NCBI GenBank assembly: GCA_027946365.1
Contig: JAPEUQ010000023.1
Location: 186,001 to 250,000 of the forward strand
Length of the DNA stretch: 64,000 nucleotides
Direction of reading: 5' to 3'
Source of the DNA: Kalmusia sp. IMI 367209
Lineage: Eukaryota; Ascomycota; Dothideomycetes; Pleosporales; Didymosphaeriaceae
Positions 1 to 11,049 of the stretch are shown here, piece after piece; the first letter of the stretch is position 1; each line of letters starts with the position of its first letter. Under the pieces are notes generated by a model. That model was not told the origin of the DNA and searched no databases. It saw nothing but the letters and a program-made list of their open reading frames with translations. The position numbers and the translations under genes were made by a program.

Positions 1-1
1 G

Positions 2-1050
2 GGTAAAGGTGTGGCATCGCTACTTCTTGCGCACAACTTTGTTGTCATCACCAACGTTAGTGATCGGAGCCCCGCAACCCAAGAACGAGCCAGGTCAACT
101 TCGATCGAATGTCTTTCTTCAGATCAAGAGCTTGTAGCTAGAGCAGACTACATATTGTCCATCGTGCCGCCAAGGGACGCTGTACAAACTGCGATGCGCG
201 TCGTCGATGTGCTCAGGCGTGATCCAAGCCTCAGGGCTAGCAAGCAAGAGCCACTATATTATTTGGATCTGAACGCGATTTCCCCAGAGACAGCGAGGAG
301 AACCGGAACATTGTTTGAGCAAGAGAAACGTGTGAGTACCGCCAGGCGTAATTTTACTTCAGACACATGCTGATATTGCATCTATTTCAAGGTAAGGTTC
401 GGCGATGGTGGGATTATTGGGGGACCGCCTTCACCACCAACGACAACGTCTCAAAAGCCGTCGGATTGGCAACGCCCTGGCATCCGTAAGTGCAGTACAT
501 CCGAGGCATATGTTCATCTTGTCGCTGACTCTGAGTAGCATTGTCGGGGCCGTACCCACTCCAGGACGCTGCAATCCATGGGCATCACCTCGCAGACGTC
601 CTCAACACACAACACCTCGATGCGAGAATTGGCACTGCGTCTGGCCTCAAATGCACGTTCGCCGCGCTCTCCAAAGGGTTTACTGCTCTCGCACTTCAAT
701 CATTCACTACTGCCGCCTCCCTCGGTGTCCTGCCACAGCTTCAAGATTATATTTCTCAGCACAGTCCTGGCGTGAATAATAGAGCTGAAAAAGGCATTAC
801 AGGATGTAGCTCTAAAGCGTACAGATGGATTGAGGAAATGAATCAGATAGGAGAGTGTTTTGCGACAGAAGGAGGATGGCCGGAATCTGCGAATGTCTTT
901 AGGAACATTGCGGGGGTTTACGAAGGACTGGCGCGAGTTGTTGAGAAGAGAGGTGGGACTGAGGGGATGGAGGGATTATCGGGTGCACTATCAGCCTTGA
1001 CAGAAGGCTTAATGGAGGAGAACGAGCGCGGAAAGACTGAAGTAGAATGA
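2..1050 (+). CDS. 6-phosphogluconate dehydrogenase-like NAD-binding protein, 5' end missing
   Basis: The window opens inside a glycine-rich Rossmann loop (GKGVASLLL), so the true start lies upstream. Inferred exons are 2-331, 392-485 and 539-1050, with introns GTGAGT..AAG and GTAAGT..TAG; phases close. Exon 2 reads through GGIIGGPP and WQRPGI, the linker seen in 6PGDH-like dehydrogenases. Exon 3 reads LSGPYPLQDA and then DARIGTASGLK..ALSKGFTAL, which matches the helical C-terminal domain Pfam calls DUF1932 (substrate pocket and dimerisation). The family reduces or oxidises small hydroxyacids with NAD(P); the substrate here cannot be told from sequence. The stop is TGA at 1048-1050. The downstream neighbour PMT1 converges on it, 253 bp away. 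Confidence 0.8.
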
Positions 1051-1303
1051 ACTACGTAAAGAGAGCTGGATTAGCCCTCAGGACAGAGCCAATACAGCGT
1101 TCAAAGCACCGTGATATGCATCAAGTTTTCTTGGAGAGTATGCATTTGCACACCACAGCGCCACCGCTCCCAAGACATGCCCCAACACCTATATTACATG
1201 CGGAAGGAAAGCGAATCAGACAATGCCAACAGTCCCTTCCTGGAGTCATCATTGCAGGCGCCAAAAGCGAGTGATACAGTTCGTCAAGCCTACTCAATAT
1301 GGA

Positions 1304-4300
1304 CTACTCATTTGCAGACTCCTTCGTTGCGGCCTTTGCCTCGCTAGCAGGCTTGGGACTCTTGGCTTGTTGCTCCACACTTTTCTCCTTCTTTTCATCA
1401 TCACTAGCCTCGACCGTAGGTGGCGCCTCACTAGCTTCTGCCTCGCCCTGTTCCTTGGTTTCGGGATTCCGACCCTCTACATCCGGATGTGGAGGTGCGA
1501 CGCCTTGTCCGTCCACCTCCCTAGCGTCGACAAGCGACTCGTGAAGTTCGTTGCCTTGAGCATCTACTATGCGCGTCCGCGTCTCATACCGGGTTTTGAA
1601 GCTTACTTTTCCCTCCAATGCTTTGACTTCGTCTTCGTCGAGCACTCGGCCATTCTCATCACGGAACTCGATGCGCTCTTCTTTGGACAGTATCGGCAGC
1701 TCTTTAGGATCTTGTTGCGATGCCACAGAGACCACTGGCTTTTCTGATACAATATCGTCTGGCTTCTTTTCATCTTTTACCTCATCTTTGTTGACTGGCG
1801 GAGCGGCTGGTGGGGGTGGAGAGACAGGTACGGCGGCAGATGTGGGCGGAATTGAAGCTTCCGAAGTATATTGGTCATACTATGGATGTTAGTGTTCATT
1901 CCCTAGATCATCCAGGGTGATAACTTACTGAAGTAAGAAAGTTGTTGCAATCCCAGTCCCATGTGCTGAAGAGCTTCACGCTGTTGCACTGATCTCTTGT
2001 CCAAGGATTTCCATAGGCGAGTGGAGCGTAAATCTGGAACACAACAATGGTGACAGCTAAGAATCCGACAGCGGCTGACTGTCCGATCCAAGGATACTGC
2101 TTTAGTCCTAGGCCGCCAAAGCGATATGCGACAAAGTCGTACATCTGACAAAGAGCCATAATGGCGAAGTAAAGAGCCGGAAGATAGTGATGTAAGAAAA
2201 GCTGACGGGCCATGAGATAGAACGGAAAGTAGTGAAAGGCCCATCCGAGCAGAGACATCCCGACTTCATAGTCGAAGCGCTTGAAGGTCACGTTGGAGTA
2301 GTCCCGGTAGCCCCTCTGCCAACGGAGAACAGCAAGTCCCTTGATGGCAAGGTACAAACCGATAATGGCCGTGGAGCTCCACCAGATGACTGTGAAGGTT
2401 AGCGACGTCGTGACATTCGTAGTAGGGTCAATTACCTGGATTTCCGACAAGATAGATCTGTCGACTATAGGACGCGAAGATTAGCAACTGCTTTTAAGCG
2501 GGCTTAGGTTAGGGAGAACGCACTTATGTTTCCCCCCAGAAATTGATTCCTCTCCTCAAAAATGGCCATGACGGAGGTCGTGAGTCCCAGGCGTGCGACT
2601 CGACAAGACCAGCATTGGTCTTCCACATTACTTTTTGTAACTCCCAGAACTTGCCGAAGAATCCTGGATTGCGATAATTGACCTTCTCCGTATTTTCGGT
2701 CATGAGGGGCTATGACAAGTTAGCAAATATATGCAGTGTTTCAGTAGGCTAGGTTATAAGTCTTCATGCTGTGTTACTCCAAGAGATACTATGCAGAAGC
2801 AGATTGTACAGCGGGTTATGCCAAAATGGGGGTGGATGGGGGGATTCGTCGTCGACTTGTCGTAAAGTCTGGAGCAACTCGACCCCCAATGCATAACACG
2901 TGCTTTTCCAAGTGACATGACAGGATCATGTCGTACATTGGGCGAGCTGTCAACTGCAAAGTGTGTCGTGGGGTGACTTGGCACACAAAGTATAATCAAG
3001 CCCCTCAAAGAAACCGTGCCAGAAACAAGTGAGAAACAAGAGCAGTCCTCCTTTCCAAAGTGTATCTTGAGACAACTCGATAGACAATGTGCATTTGAGG
3101 ACCATGAATATATCGTGCTAGGAACGGGGTAGAAATGGGGGTAGTTCTTCTCTGCATAGTATGTCCTAGGGCATCTCGTCCCGCAATGCACGATCGAGAA
3201 TCAGGACGATGATGGATAGGAAATGGGGGGAAGACTCACGTGTACATTCCCTTCGATATACCAGACACTGTTTGGCAAGGTCCCACCGCGTGCACAAGTC
3301 ACTTCCTGTTGCTCGAATCCCCATTCCGGAAGCTTCACTTTATGGGAGAATAGAACGCAGCCGGTCATCAAATGAACAAGCCTGAACTTGGTTTGAATCG
3401 TCCTGAGGCGCTTCTTCGCTTCGGCTCCGTCAGACATGGACTTGACAATCTCCACACGGAAGAAGTCATTCGCATCGCCTTCGAAACCCTCATATCCGTA
3501 CGCGGAGATTTCGTTCTGCCAATCCGCTTCAGTGACAGGTGGTCTGACATCGTGCGAATGAAGACGGCGGTCAGTCGTGATATGATAAAGCCTGAGTACC
3601 GCGCCGTCTTCGATGTTGATAGGACCCATGTTATCCCACGCTTTGGGGCCTTCAGGCTTCGGACCATCAAGAATTTCCGGCAGTGTTTGGTTCTCCAAGA
3701 TCCAGATGTTGTTCTCATCCTTGTGTGGATACAGGGTAATCTGCTGTTGCTTGCTACCTGTGGGGTACATGTGAGCGTGCGAGTGTAAATACCCGCCTTG
3801 TGTGTTCCAATGACGAATAGATACGCGGCTCCCGAATGCAACATCAGCTGGCACATCTTGCATTCCCTTAGAGTTCAAGGTTGCTTGGAATTCAGAGGAC
3901 ATAAAGCCGTCACCGTCACCCGGGTTTACGAGGCAGATGAAGTGAATTGCGAACATCGACATGTAGAAGGATAGCGGAATGACCACAAGGCAGAACAAGC
4001 GTGCAAAAAAGTGCTTGAACCATAATCGCTGGAGTCTGTCAGTATTGCGAAGTGTGGTAAAATCGTAAGGGACATACAGGGGTGACATTTCTCGTGTCAC
4101 CGAGCAAGATCCACAGTTGTAGGACGGTCAAGCTGCCAACCCAGGCGATGGTAAATAACCCTACCCACTTGACGCTGAATGTTGCGCCCAGACCAACACC
4201 AGTCGCGGCCAGCCAGAACCACCATGAGGGCTGAAACGCTTTTGTGGGGCCTTGCTCATGCTGGTTCGTGAAGCTGGTCCAAGCGAGGGCAGTGATGGCT

Positions 4301-5024
4301 GTGAAGAGGACTAGCGGCGAATCGAGGAGAATAAGGCGGGACTGGGTAACGAGCGCGTTGTCTGCACAGTGTCAGGATTTCTTCTTAGGGCATGTATAAA
4401 AGGTACGCACCGAAAATGACCAAAGCTGCTCCCATGGCGGCGGTGGTGGTTCGACAGCCCGCAGCCTTGAGGGTGAGGAACATAGTCGGAATAGTCAAGA
4501 CACCGCAGATGGCGGGCAGTAGTCGCATAGCAACATATGGCACACCTGGCTCGACGTAGTCCTTGCCGATGTCTTTGAAATCGAAATTACCATCGAATCC
4601 GGCCAGCCAACCCGCCAGTGTGATCAAAAGTTTCGCGAGGGGCGGGTGCACATCCATGAAGAACTTGCCCTTGATGTACTTGGTCGCGAATCCACCGAAA
4701 CTGCGCATAATGTCAGATGGTTGCCCATGGTTTCCAAGCGCAGTAGACGTACTGAACCTCATCGAAGACAACACTACTAGGCTGGTATATCCTGTATAGG
4801 CGTACGACAGTGGCTACCACGACGAGCAAACCTAGCATTTGCCAGTCGGACGAGGGCAGGGAGAAAATGTCATTGTCCCGCACCCCCTCCGAAGTGTAGC
4901 CTGCGACCTTGGGCTTCTGCTGCTTTCGCCCGTTGGGTGCCGGTGATCGTGAGGGCGACTTCGCAGGCCGACGCACATCTGATTTCTCGCCCAGGTGCGA
5001 GGAGGCCGCTGTGCGGTTCGCCAT
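1304..5024 (-). CDS. PMT1: Protein O-mannosyltransferase, PMT1 subfamily, with one-base frameshift
   Basis: Transfers mannose from dolichyl-phosphate mannose to Ser/Thr of secretory proteins in the ER membrane. Inferred exons (minus): 5024-4753, 4700-4411, 4361-4078, 4028-3240, 2709-2524, 2464-2436, 2389-1929, 1879-1304. The exon 1/2 junction restores FDEVHFGGFA, followed by FFMDVHPPLAKL, which is PMT1-type rather than PMT2 or PMT4. MIR-type lumenal repeats lie in exon 4 (HSHAHMYP, LHSHDVRPP). Exon 7 has LFLHHYLPALYF and the end of the multi-span region. The last exon is a hydrophilic Glu/Lys-rich tail of about 190 residues. As written, exon 5 has six G where five keep the frame (2525-2535): the present sequence runs into TAA at the donor, while five G give INFWGK joined to RQIYLVGNP in exon 6. 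With that base removed the coding length is 2886 nt, 961 aa. Start chosen at the first ATG before a Lys/Pro-rich N-tail. The 530-nt intron 4 is unusual. Confidence 0.88.
2710..3239 (-). other. Long intron of PMT1
   Basis: It lies between exons ending NVH (donor GTGAGT, 3239) and beginning PLMTEN (acceptor CATAG, 2710). At 530 nt it is about ten times longer than the other six introns of the gene (46-59 nt). It has no recognisable coding content; the 145-codon open frame inside it (2754-3191) matches nothing I know. Confidence 0.75.
2785..3166. repeat. Imperfect inverted repeat inside the long PMT1 intron
   Basis: The arm GATACTATGCAGAAG at 2785-2799 recurs in inverted form as CTTCTCTGCATAGTATGTC at 3148-3166, differing by small changes, with further partial matches just outside. 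The arms enclose about 350 bp. This is the arrangement of a small non-autonomous element or of a long hairpin; no target-site duplication is clear. Confidence 0.35.
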
Positions 5025-5619
5025 GGCGGCGGGTATGGGAAAAGTGTTGTGCTGATCGACCAGGCGGAGAGCTGGAAGCTGTTGCGAAAGCTAGTAGGAC
5101 CACGCGTCACAGCAATGACCTTGGAAGGACCGTGGGCAGGTGGATTGCGCACGGGAAGAATTGATTAACGACAGTACGAAGAGGTGCGCATTGGCCGGGA
5201 GGGAGCCGTAGAGGTGGAGGGTGCTGAATTATTAGGGGCGACGACAATGGCAGTCCGCTGGTGCAGTACACCCCGGTCCCAAAGTGCAAGGTGTCTTCGC
5301 GACCTAAGCGGGCCAAGTAAGGGCTGAAGCTTCAAAAATAGGCCAGCTTGCAGCAGGGGGTTCTTGAGCCAACGCCCCGCCAATCGTATCCAGCAGTACC
5401 CAAAGATAATCAAGGATAGCCAGATGCACTACGGTAGTGACCAACAAGTCTTGTCCAGGGATCAAGCAAGGTGACCAGCTCGGTCACGTGATTGGATCGT
5501 CCGGCTCGCGGCCTCACCTTTCGCCGCGCCGCGAGCAGCATTGATGCGCCTGCATCTGCGCCGTGGGAACAAGTTGTCAACCTCAACGCCGCCCCGCCTA
5601 AACCAATTTCCGCGCGACC
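5025..5619. other. Divergent promoter region PMT1 / PRP21
   Basis: This gene-free stretch separates two divergently transcribed genes. Several open frames on the minus strand (for example 5410-5865) overlap the start of PRP21 in antisense and show no family features. I see no defined regulatory motif that I can name. Confidence 0.5.
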
Positions 5620-7218
5620 ATGGCCGCCCAAAATAGCGAACCAGCGTCTGGTCCCGGTGAGCTCGCCGTCAGTCCGCCGTCGAATGTCATTATTCCGCCC
5701 AAAAATGTTCGCGACAACATTGCGAAGACGGCCGACTTCGTCCACCGGCGCAACGACCGCGACGAGGCGGCTATGATCGCCCGCGTGCGCAACCAACCGA
5801 AATCGACCATGGCTTTTGTCCTCCCGGAAGACCCCTACTACCCTTACTACACCTGGTACCTGCAACAGCTAAGGGATGGGAAAGGGCCCGCCGCAACGAA
5901 GGCGCGTGTAGTCACAGATAGCAAGCCCCGAGGCCCACCCGAGCCACTCAGGTTCCGCTTCTCGGCGCGCATACCCCAGATAAATGCGAAAGATCTCGAG
6001 GTTCTGAAGCTCACAGCGGTGTACACGGCGCGCGTGGGAGAGAACTGGCTCAAGGAACTACGCAACCGAGAATCAGGCAACCCTCAGTTCGAATTTCTTC
6101 GTCCGACCCATAGTTTCTTTCCCTTCTTTCGCGCGCTAGTCGAACAGTACAAGATACTCCTTCAGGAGGAACAAACAGTCGAGGCCCGCATTGAAGAGCT
6201 GCAGCGCAACGTCAAGAATCGCTTCCATGTGTTGGATCGTGCGAAGGAGCGCGCGGACTATGTCAAATACGTGACGCAGCAAAAGGAAAAAGAGGAAAAG
6301 AAAGCTGAAGACGAGAAAAAGGAATATGCAGCGATCGATTGGCATGATTTCACTATCATCGCAACAGTCTTGTTCGACGAAGGCGATGATGCAGCAGATT
6401 TGCCTCCGCCTACCAACCTTACTGACCTACAATCTGCGTCACTAGAGCAGAAAGCAATGGTATCACTATCTGCTAAGCGCCTCGAGGAAGCCCTACCCGA
6501 CGAAGTCGCATACTACAACGCATCTCAACAGCCCGTCATGCCGCCCCGAGGATACCCGGCCATACCGCCTGGTGCTCCACCAGTCCAACCCGCATATGTG
6601 CCGCTTCCCGCAGCTCCATACGGTTACCAACCGGTGGCACCCGTGGATTGGCAGGTAGAGGATGGCAGACATGCCCGAGAACAACAAGCGGAGAGAGACC
6701 AGGTTGCCCGCGCACAAGCTACAGCAAGAGGCGCACCAAGCGCGATGCGCATCAGAACAGACTATGTTCCTCGCGGCAAAAAGGCAAATGTGTCCATGGT
6801 CCAATGTCCTAACTGCAAGCAGAGTTTTCCTTCGGACGAAATCGAGGAACACATCCGAAGTAAGTTCTTCCCACACCCATGAAGAGGATGACTGCTGACG
6901 CTGTGCCTAGTCGAGCTACTTGATCCCCGCTGGAAAGAGCAGCGAGCGAAGGCCGAAGCCCGTTACTCGACTGTCATCACGCCCAACGAAGCAGCAAATA
7001 ACCTGAAACGATTTGCCAGCCAGCGAGATGACATATACGATGGTGTTACTGGCGTACCAATATCTGAGGAGGAAGCCGCACGACGGAAAAGGGCGGCGAT
7101 GTCCTATGACGGACAACCAGACCCAGCAAAGGACGCGGCGCGGCTCCAACAGATGCAAACAATGAACGTTCAGGAGCAGCTTCGTCGTATTCAAGAGAGA
7201 CATGGTAGTAGTCACTAA
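5620..7218 (+). CDS. PRP21: U2 snRNP splicing factor SF3a1 / Prp21
   Basis: Subunit of the SF3a complex that helps U2 snRNP bind the branch site during pre-spliceosome assembly in the nucleus. Exons 5620-6859 and 6911-7218 (intron GTAAGT..CCTAG, 51 nt); 515 aa. The first SURP module is near residues 28-80 (RDNIAKTADFV, then DPYYPYYTWYLQQ); the second is near 120-185 (LKLTAVYTARVGENW, then FLRPTHSFFPFF). A Lys/Glu-rich helix follows, then a Pro/Tyr-rich linker, then a region with a CPNCKQSF motif and an EEHIR|IELLDPRWKEQ segment created exactly by the splice. The protein ends shortly after QEQLRRIQERHG, so the C-terminal ubiquitin-like domain of human SF3A1 is absent, as in yeast. Confidence 0.93.
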
Positions 7219-7598
7219 TCCTTCAATGCTTCTGATTTTGGGTTGATCTTTTACTGCGGACATGGGGAAATATGTATTCTACTGCATGGAACGGCGTCTG
7301 TGGCGGGGTGCACTTTGGGAACATGCGCTTTTGGGACAGTGGGCATATCGAGTGCACCGACATGGGAAGTCCGTAATACCCGAAGCATGTGTGGACATTT
7401 AACATAAGTTGAGAATTAAATAAGAAGATACTCGTTGGCCATTATTTCTGGGCGTAATGAGTTAATCGAACTAAGCTTGGCGATAGTCGATCAAGAGTAG
7501 CTTAAGCTCGGACTTCTGATTTTCCTCCGACCGAAGCCTATGACCTAACACATTCTCCACACGAAGGTCGTCCATGTTCCTTCTTCTCCCCCCATATA
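7219..7598. other. Spacer between PRP21 and ISD11
   Basis: 380 bp holding the PRP21 3' end and ISD11 promoter. No coding signal or named motif is visible. Confidence 0.5.
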
Positions 7599-8161
7599 AT
7601 GTCATTAGCACAAGCTAGGAAAGGCGACATGCCGTACCAAGTGCGCTCTCTCGTATGTTTCCCACATTATCCGGCTCGTCGGCCTTGATTACCGCTGCGC
7701 AGCGCACTGGCGCTGTTTGCCTTCACGAACAGGCTCAGCAATCGCGAAAATCGATGTTGGAGTAGACCAAACACTAACGAGGTGAATAGTACAGGTCGCT
7801 ATTGAGACAAGGGAACCAGTTCGCCGCTTACAACTTCCGCGAATATGCCAAACGAAGAACTCGCGACGGCTTCCGACAGCACCAGAATGAGAAGGAAGAG
7901 AGAAGGGTACAAGAGCTGATGCAAGAAGGTTTGAAATCACTGCAGATGATGAAGGTACGTTGCGCGCGATAGATGCACCCACTTGGGTGCTGGCAAGGCT
8001 TGGAGGCCAATAAATCGGGCAAAAGCTGATGTGGTGGATGATAGAGGCAAACAGTAGTCAGCCAATTCTACCAACTGGACCGATTGGTGGTCGAGGGCGG
8101 CAAATCAGGGAAACAAACGGGCGACGAGGGCGGGATTATAAGACAAAAAGACCAAGGGTGA
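7599..8161 (+). CDS. ISD11: ISD11/LYRM4, LYR-motif subunit of the mitochondrial cysteine desulfurase
   Basis: Small matrix protein that stabilises the desulfurase Nfs1, which supplies sulfur for Fe-S cluster assembly. Its exons are too short to stand out as open frames. Inferred exons are 7599-7652, 7790-7954 and 8045-8161, giving 111 aa with phases closing. Intron 1 (137 nt) has a CTAAC branch site 13 nt before its AATAG acceptor. Splicing joins ..YQVRSL to [20 protein letters not shown], so the LYR signature is split exactly across the junction. Exon 2 ends LKSLQMMK and exon 3 starts [18 protein letters not shown], both typical of Isd11. The acidic/basic tail after VVEG is variable in the family. 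The start could be ATG 7599 or the in-frame ATG 7629; I prefer the first because about 15 residues normally precede SLYR. Confidence 0.9.
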
Positions 8162-8941
8162 GGCGCGAGATGTCTGTCCCGCTGGTTGCTAGCTGACATA
8201 TTGTAGGTGGGATTGAGGCCGGGCATGCGAATTTGCCTAGAATGGCAAGCTTGGACGATAAATGACATTCGAATCGCAAAGGTGAATGTTGAAAGGTGCA
8301 ATCAGTCTAGACCTGCTCATCAAAGACGATGCAATAAACTATGTATTAAAGGGGTTGTATTATTATATGGCGGGCCTCGAGGAGGCTTGGATACGGACGT
8401 AGCCCTGTACAATATCATGACTTCAACGCAACGGCTCTCAAAATCATCAGGCTCGATTGGACATTTGCTTATCGCTTCAGAATCAGGTGTTTTAGAAGCG
8501 ATGAGAGGTTTGTCTCGTGGCATTTCCTCATTGACCCGCAAAACCTCACCAATATATCCCTCCACCGTTAACTTGATGTTCGCCAACGACTGATTAGCTG
8601 GCCCATGTGCTATATCACTATATAGAAACAAGCACCGTAGGAAGCCCTTCTGATGCAAATTTGTCTCGTCTTATCATTTACTGAACGCGCAAGTGCTCGA
8701 TTACTGCTGGCTACGAGTGCATAGGGTAAGCGTGTGGCGCGAACCCAGTTCCAGGTTAGCGTCTCTCGGTGCACGGTCGCACAGCAGGCGCATTTCGGGC
8801 GCATTGATGCGCAACCTCACCTCGGACGCGCCTGTCCTTCACACCGCGCCGCAACTCCCCGTCAAGGGCGACACGCTAAATTCGCAGTCGCGATCTCTCC
8901 GACCTGTTGGGGACGTGCAACGTGAGGAACTTGTATCCGAC
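8162..8941. other. Spacer between ISD11 and the gene at 8942
   Basis: 780 bp without a secure gene. It contains one possible small minus-strand open frame (8320-8658), listed separately. The rest shows nothing I can assign. Confidence 0.45.
8320..8658 (-). CDS. Possible small hypothetical protein (112 codons)
   Basis: An uninterrupted minus-strand frame that I do not recognise. The middle reads like an ordinary soluble protein (NIKLTVEGYIGEVLRVNEEM, then PDSEAISKCPIEPDDFES), whereas the ends look random. A short intron removing part of the 5' end (donor near 8632, acceptor before 8611) is conceivable. It could be a chance frame in the ISD11 downstream region. Confidence 0.25.
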   Translation of the reverse strand: MHQKGFLRCLFLYSDIAHGPANQSLANIKLTVEGYIGEVLRVNEEMPRDKPLIASKTPDSEAISKCPIEPDDFESRCVEVMILYRATSVSKPPRGPPYNNTTPLIHSLLHRL

Positions 8942-11049
8942 ATGGCTCCGGTACGTCGCTTTGTCCTTGCTCATTCCACGCGTTTGTCGACCGTATCGCA
9001 TTACAGCGATATTTCATTCCGTTCGACAATTGCGTCATTATGTATTTCCTTGACATCGATGACCCCATCTCGAGTGATGGGTATAGTTCAGAATTATGGT
9101 CGGCTTATGCGAAGCCCGACGAGTCGCCACTTATTTTCACTGGCAAACTAAAAGAGCCATCAATTTTCTCAATACCTTCACAAGTGGATCAAGCTGTTAT
9201 ACTGAAAGAAGAAAAATTGCTGACTTGCGTTTAGTTCCGGAGCAGAGATCGTTCCAATAGATCTGGACGTGGTCAGGTTGAACACAATGTCTTGGAAGGG
9301 CTCCCCATCAATCAATATCGGGAAGTCGAAATCACCATTGGGCCAAATGCCGCCGAGAGCAAGCAGGTAGACAAGGATGCATGGCCAGTTCCCCCAATGC
9401 CCCGAGATTCTCACATGTTGCCTGAGCATTCTCAGCAAATACTTTATGCAGCAAGGTCTGGGCGCCTTTATAAGCCTCCAGTGCCAATAGAAGATGACAA
9501 AGAGACCATGGATGAGGAAGAAGAACATAAAGAAATTCGTCAGGGGTTTACGGTCAAAAAGTGGATGAGGGTTCCTCGGCATCTCGAAGCGCCTGAGCCG
9601 GAGTACCTAGCCAAGAGAAGAAAAGGTTTGCCTTCGCAATACGCCCCGAACGGTCTTGTGGTGGCGCAACCTACACCCATGAGAGAAACGAAGGTAAAAA
9701 AAACCGATGCAGAGGGCAATGTGAGTGTATACAAAGTTCTGGTACCTGAAGGGCAGGCCGTGGAAGGCGAAGTCCAACCGTCGGACGCTGTCAGCGAAGC
9801 AGCACCAACTACTGCGGCCCCAGGAACCGTAGTAGAAGGCGTTGGGGTTGTGAACGCGGAAGGTGTGGTGGTAGCCAACGATATCATGCAACAGACACCT
9901 CCAAGAAGAAAACTTCCTCCCCATAGTAAAAAGAAGAAGAAGAGTGGACCTGGACGAGGCAAGAAGAAGGTTGTCTTCACGGACGGTGTCACCGAGCAAG
10001 GCACTCCAGCCTCAACCACAGGCAACGAATCTCTCACTGTGCCTGGTGTTCAGCTAGAAGGATCGGCCGAGCCGTCAGAAGGCGGCGATACTCCCATGCC
10101 AGATGCTGGAGAAGAAGACGAGGGTTCTGGAGAGGAAGGCTCAGACGACGACGGTCATGGAGAAGGAACTCATTCGCCGACACCTGTGCAAGCGGTATCG
10201 ACTACAACAACACCAGTAGAGACTGCTACTGCATCCTCCGAACCTATAGGGAACACCGTTGTCGAGGACACAATTCTTGCAAAACCTACGTCCGCAGTCA
10301 GCACTCCGCCTGTTCCTCTAAGAGAGACAATGGCGCTAGCAGCAGACGAGATCGTCGCAAAGGACGATGCTTCTCCTGTACAACCAGAGCCCAAGCAGGA
10401 AGAGGGAGAGGAGCCCGCTCAGGACGTCTTCCCACGCTCTCCGGAGCCTGCTTTGAGTGTGACGCACAGTCCTCATGATCCTCCCACCCAAGTACCACCG
10501 ATCGCTACTCTAGAGGCTACTGTAGCTGGACCAGCATCAGCTTCCGTCGAAGAATTAGCATCAGTTTTTGTCGAAGCACCGGTATTACCTCCCGTCGAAG
10601 CATCAGCATTAGCTCCCGCCGAAGTACCAGCACCACCTCCCGTTGAAGCATTAGTATCGCCTCCTGTTGAAGCACTGGTATCGCCTCCTGTTGAAGCACT
10701 AGTGTCGCCTCCTGTTGAAGCACTAGTGTCGCCTCCTGTCGAAGCACTAGTGTCGCCTCCTGTCGAAGCACTAGTATCGCCTCCTGTCGAGGCACTGGTA
10801 TCGCCCCCTGTTGAAGCAGTGGTATCGCCTCCTGTTGAAGCACTGGTCTCACCTTCTGTTGAAGCAGTGGTATCGCCCCCTGTTGATGCACCAGCACTGA
10901 CAACAGTCGACCAGCATATGCCTACATCCTTGGACACCGAACACTTGCCAGACGCGGTGCCACAGCCACAAGTCTCAGATGGTGAACCTGATCTCTTAGG
11001 AAGTCTGGAGAGGCAATTAGAGCAAGACAGTGAGGCAATGGGTACATAG
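8942..11049 (+). CDS. Unrecognised low-complexity acidic/basic protein with octapeptide repeats
   Basis: Inferred exons: 8942-8950 (only Met-Ala-Pro), 9007-9183 and 9235-11049; 666 aa. Intron 1 is GTACGT..TTACAG. Intron 2 ends TTTAG with a CTGAC branch site 12 nt upstream, but its donor GTGGAT is weak, so the junction is tentative. The N-terminal part (RYFIPFDNCVIMYFLDIDDP) and the part around 150-210 (GFTVKKWMRVPRHLEAPEPE, then YLAKRRKGLPS) look like folded, conserved segments. Beyond that it is disordered: a basic Lys-rich patch (SKKKKKSGPGRGKKK) resembling a nuclear localisation signal, an Asp/Glu-rich stretch, then 15 copies of a VEALVSPP-like octapeptide. A nuclear, perhaps chromatin-related role is possible but is only a guess from composition. 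Confidence 0.6.
10522..10881 (+). repeat. 24-bp coding minisatellite, 15 units
   Basis: Fifteen in-frame 24-bp units starting with GTT/GTC-GAA encode variants of VEALVSPP. The first five units (10522-10641) are strongly diverged; the next ten (10642-10881) are nearly identical. A partial unit follows at 10882. Confidence 0.9.

Noticed and set aside
2754..3191. 145-codon frame inside the PMT1 intron
   Set aside because: It begins in the wrong frame relative to the flanking exons and shows no domain; the two flanking exons join in phase without it.
5410..5865. 151-codon minus-strand frame overlapping the PRP21 start
   Set aside because: It is the antisense shadow of PRP21 exon 1 and its 5' region, with no conserved feature.
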